A stretch of 6,703 nt of DNA from UBA2253 sp964646985 (lineage in GTDB: Bacteria; Bacillota_I; Bacilli_A; ML615J-28; CAG-698): positions 1-6,703 of the forward strand of contig CAZYFI010000070.1 in assembly GCA_964646985.1 (NCBI GenBank). The letters are read 5' to 3'. How positions within the stretch are numbered: position 1 is the first letter of the stretch; every line of letters begins with the position of its first letter. The notes under the pieces were generated by a model. That model was not told the origin of the DNA. It saw only the letters and a program-made list of their open reading frames with translations, and did not search any database. Made by a program: the position numbers and the translations under genes. Shown in pieces: positions 5,876 to 6,703 of the stretch.

Positions 5876-6688
5876 TTGAGTAACATAGTACAAAATACCA
5901 TCTTACAAATCAACGATTTAATTGTTGATTATGGCATTATTCGTGCCATCAAAGGCGTGGATATTGAAGTTGCAGAAGGTTCTATTGTTGCCATATTGGG
6001 TGCCAATGGCGCCGGAAAATCGACCTTAATTAGAACCATTAGTGGGATTGTGAAAACAAAATCAGGAAAAATTGTCTTTGCCAATCAAGACTTAACAAAA
6101 TTAAGTAGTTATAAGATTGCGAAAAAAGGCATTATTCAATCTCCAGAAGGACGGATGATTTTCCGTGGGTTAACCGTAGAAGAGAACTTGTTGGTTGGAG
6201 CTTATTCGCTTGATGCAAAACGCGAAAACTTAGTGGATCAACAAGGAAAGCGCATTTCTAATCGCGCACTACAAACAAAGACATTAGAAGAAGTATTTTC
6301 TTACTTTCCGGTATTAAAAGAAAGAAGAAAGCAACAAGCTTCTACATTATCTGGTGGTGAACAACAAATGTTAGCCATTGGAAGAGCATTGATGTCGCGT
6401 CCAAAGTTATTGTTACTAGATGAACCATCATTGGGGTTAGCTCCTCTGATTGTGCAAGAGATTTTTAAAATCATTAAAATGATTCAAGAACGAGGAACGA
6501 CGATTTTAATCGTCGAGCAAAATGCTTATCAAACCTTAAAAATTGCCGATTACGTTTATGTTATGGAATTAGGCAAAATTAAAATTCAAGGAACAGCACA
6601 AGAATTGATGCAAGATGAATCAATCGTAAAAGCGTACCTTGGAGAACATACATCATTTAGGTATCTACCATTAGGTAAATATAAATAA
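5876..6688 (+). CDS. livF: Liv-type ABC importer ATPase (LivF-like)
   Basis: This is the second cytoplasmic ATPase, expected to pair with LivG beneath the LivH-LivM pore. It starts at TTG 5876, one base after the LivG stop, giving 270 residues against about 235 usual. Motifs: LQINDLIVDYG opening (10-20), Walker A GANGAGKST (42-50, Lys48), Q-loop Gln88 followed by SPEGR (the LivF hallmark), signature LSGGEQQMLAIGRAL (158-172), Walker B LLLLDEPSLGLAP (178-190, Glu183), and VEQN (213-216), where LivF proteins carry Gln instead of the H-loop His. Two features add length: a charged insertion near residues 111-136, roughly 15 residues longer than E. coli LivF in this region by eye, and a C-terminal tail after KAYLG (252-256) ending FRYLPLGKYK. 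Neither disrupts a catalytic motif. Assignment to LivF is firm. Confidence 0.94.
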   Translation: MSNIVQNTILQINDLIVDYGIIRAIKGVDIEVAEGSIVAILGANGAGKSTLIRTISGIVKTKSGKIVFANQDLTKLSSYKIAKKGIIQSPEGRMIFRGLTVEENLLVGAYSLDAKRENLVDQQGKRISNRALQTKTLEEVFSYFPVLKERRKQQASTLSGGEQQMLAIGRALMSRPKLLLLDEPSLGLAPLIVQEIFKIIKMIQERGTTILIVEQNAYQTLKIADYVYVMELGKIKIQGTAQELMQDESIVKAYLGEHTSFRYLPLGKYK

Positions 6689-6690
6689 AA

Positions 6691-6696
6691 AAGGAG
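6691..6696 (+). promoter_or_regulatory. Shine-Dalgarno of the next gene, beyond the window
   Basis: AAGGAG starts 3 nt after the LivF stop, and 7 nt remain to the window end, which is the correct spacing for a start codon at about 6704. The operon therefore continues. A Liv-type extracellular substrate-binding lipoprotein is the obvious missing component, but that is inference. Confidence 0.75.
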
Positions 6697-6703
6697 AAAG
6701 AAA

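Noticed and set aside
6498..6515. Perfect inverted repeat CGACGAT-TTTA-ATCGTCG near the 3' end of livF, as a terminator or regulatory hairpin
   Set aside because: It lies inside the conserved coding segment for TILIVE of LivF, has no T tract after it, and is followed by 170 bases of coding sequence plus a ribosome site for another gene. The codons explain it well enough.
1..6703. Mollicute-type recoding of TGA as Trp
   Set aside because: No TGA occurs within any real frame, tryptophans are TGG and full-length proteins are obtained with the standard code. Exclusive TAA use among seven stops fits AT-rich coding.
1..6703. CRISPR arrays, tRNA or rRNA genes, transposons, attachment sites
   Set aside because: The window is coding almost end to end; I saw no regularly spaced direct repeats, RNA gene signatures or transposase-like frames.

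Overview
The window is 6.7 kb of low-GC DNA with seven tightly packed genes, all on the + strand, reading as one operon that runs off both ends. The strong AG-rich Shine-Dalgarno sites, AT-rich coding and exclusive use of TAA stops (seven of seven; no TGA inside a frame, Trp always TGG) suggest a low-GC Gram-positive (Bacillota/Mycoplasmatota-like) bacterium with the standard code. I cannot name the genus from sequence alone.

Layout: (1) 1-537, the C-terminal half of an acetyl-CoA acetyltransferase-type thiolase whose start lies upstream of the window. (2) 552-1271, a FabG/PhaB-like short-chain dehydrogenase. (3) 1288-2310, a divergent ketoacyl-ACP synthase III/HMG-CoA synthase-like condensing enzyme. 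(4) 2312-3412 and (5) 3414-4478, the two membrane permeases of a Liv-type (branched-chain amino acid family) ABC importer. (6) 4459-5874, its first ATPase, LivG-like, with an extra N-terminal charged helical region of about 215 residues. (7) 5876-6688, its second ATPase, LivF-like, starting at TTG. A Shine-Dalgarno sequence at 6691-6696 announces another gene just past the end, plausibly the missing extracellular substrate-binding protein. Gaps between genes are -20 to +16 nt, so no non-coding stretch is long enough to hold an RNA gene, promoter or terminator.

How it may work together: the first three genes form a C-C bond making/breaking and 3-oxo/3-hydroxyacyl-CoA interconversion set; the last four build a complete importer core (two permeases, two ATPases). 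Co-transcription suggests that the imported compound is an organic acid or amino-acid-derived molecule that enters acyl-CoA metabolism, rather than a general leucine/isoleucine/valine uptake system. That is inference from context; the substrate cannot be read from the sequence.

The most unusual element is the long N-terminal helical extension of the LivG-like ATPase, accompanied by an extended LivH N-terminus with two additional membrane segments, a basic cytoplasmic LivM tail and a small LivF insertion. Together these suggest a remodelled Liv-type transporter.
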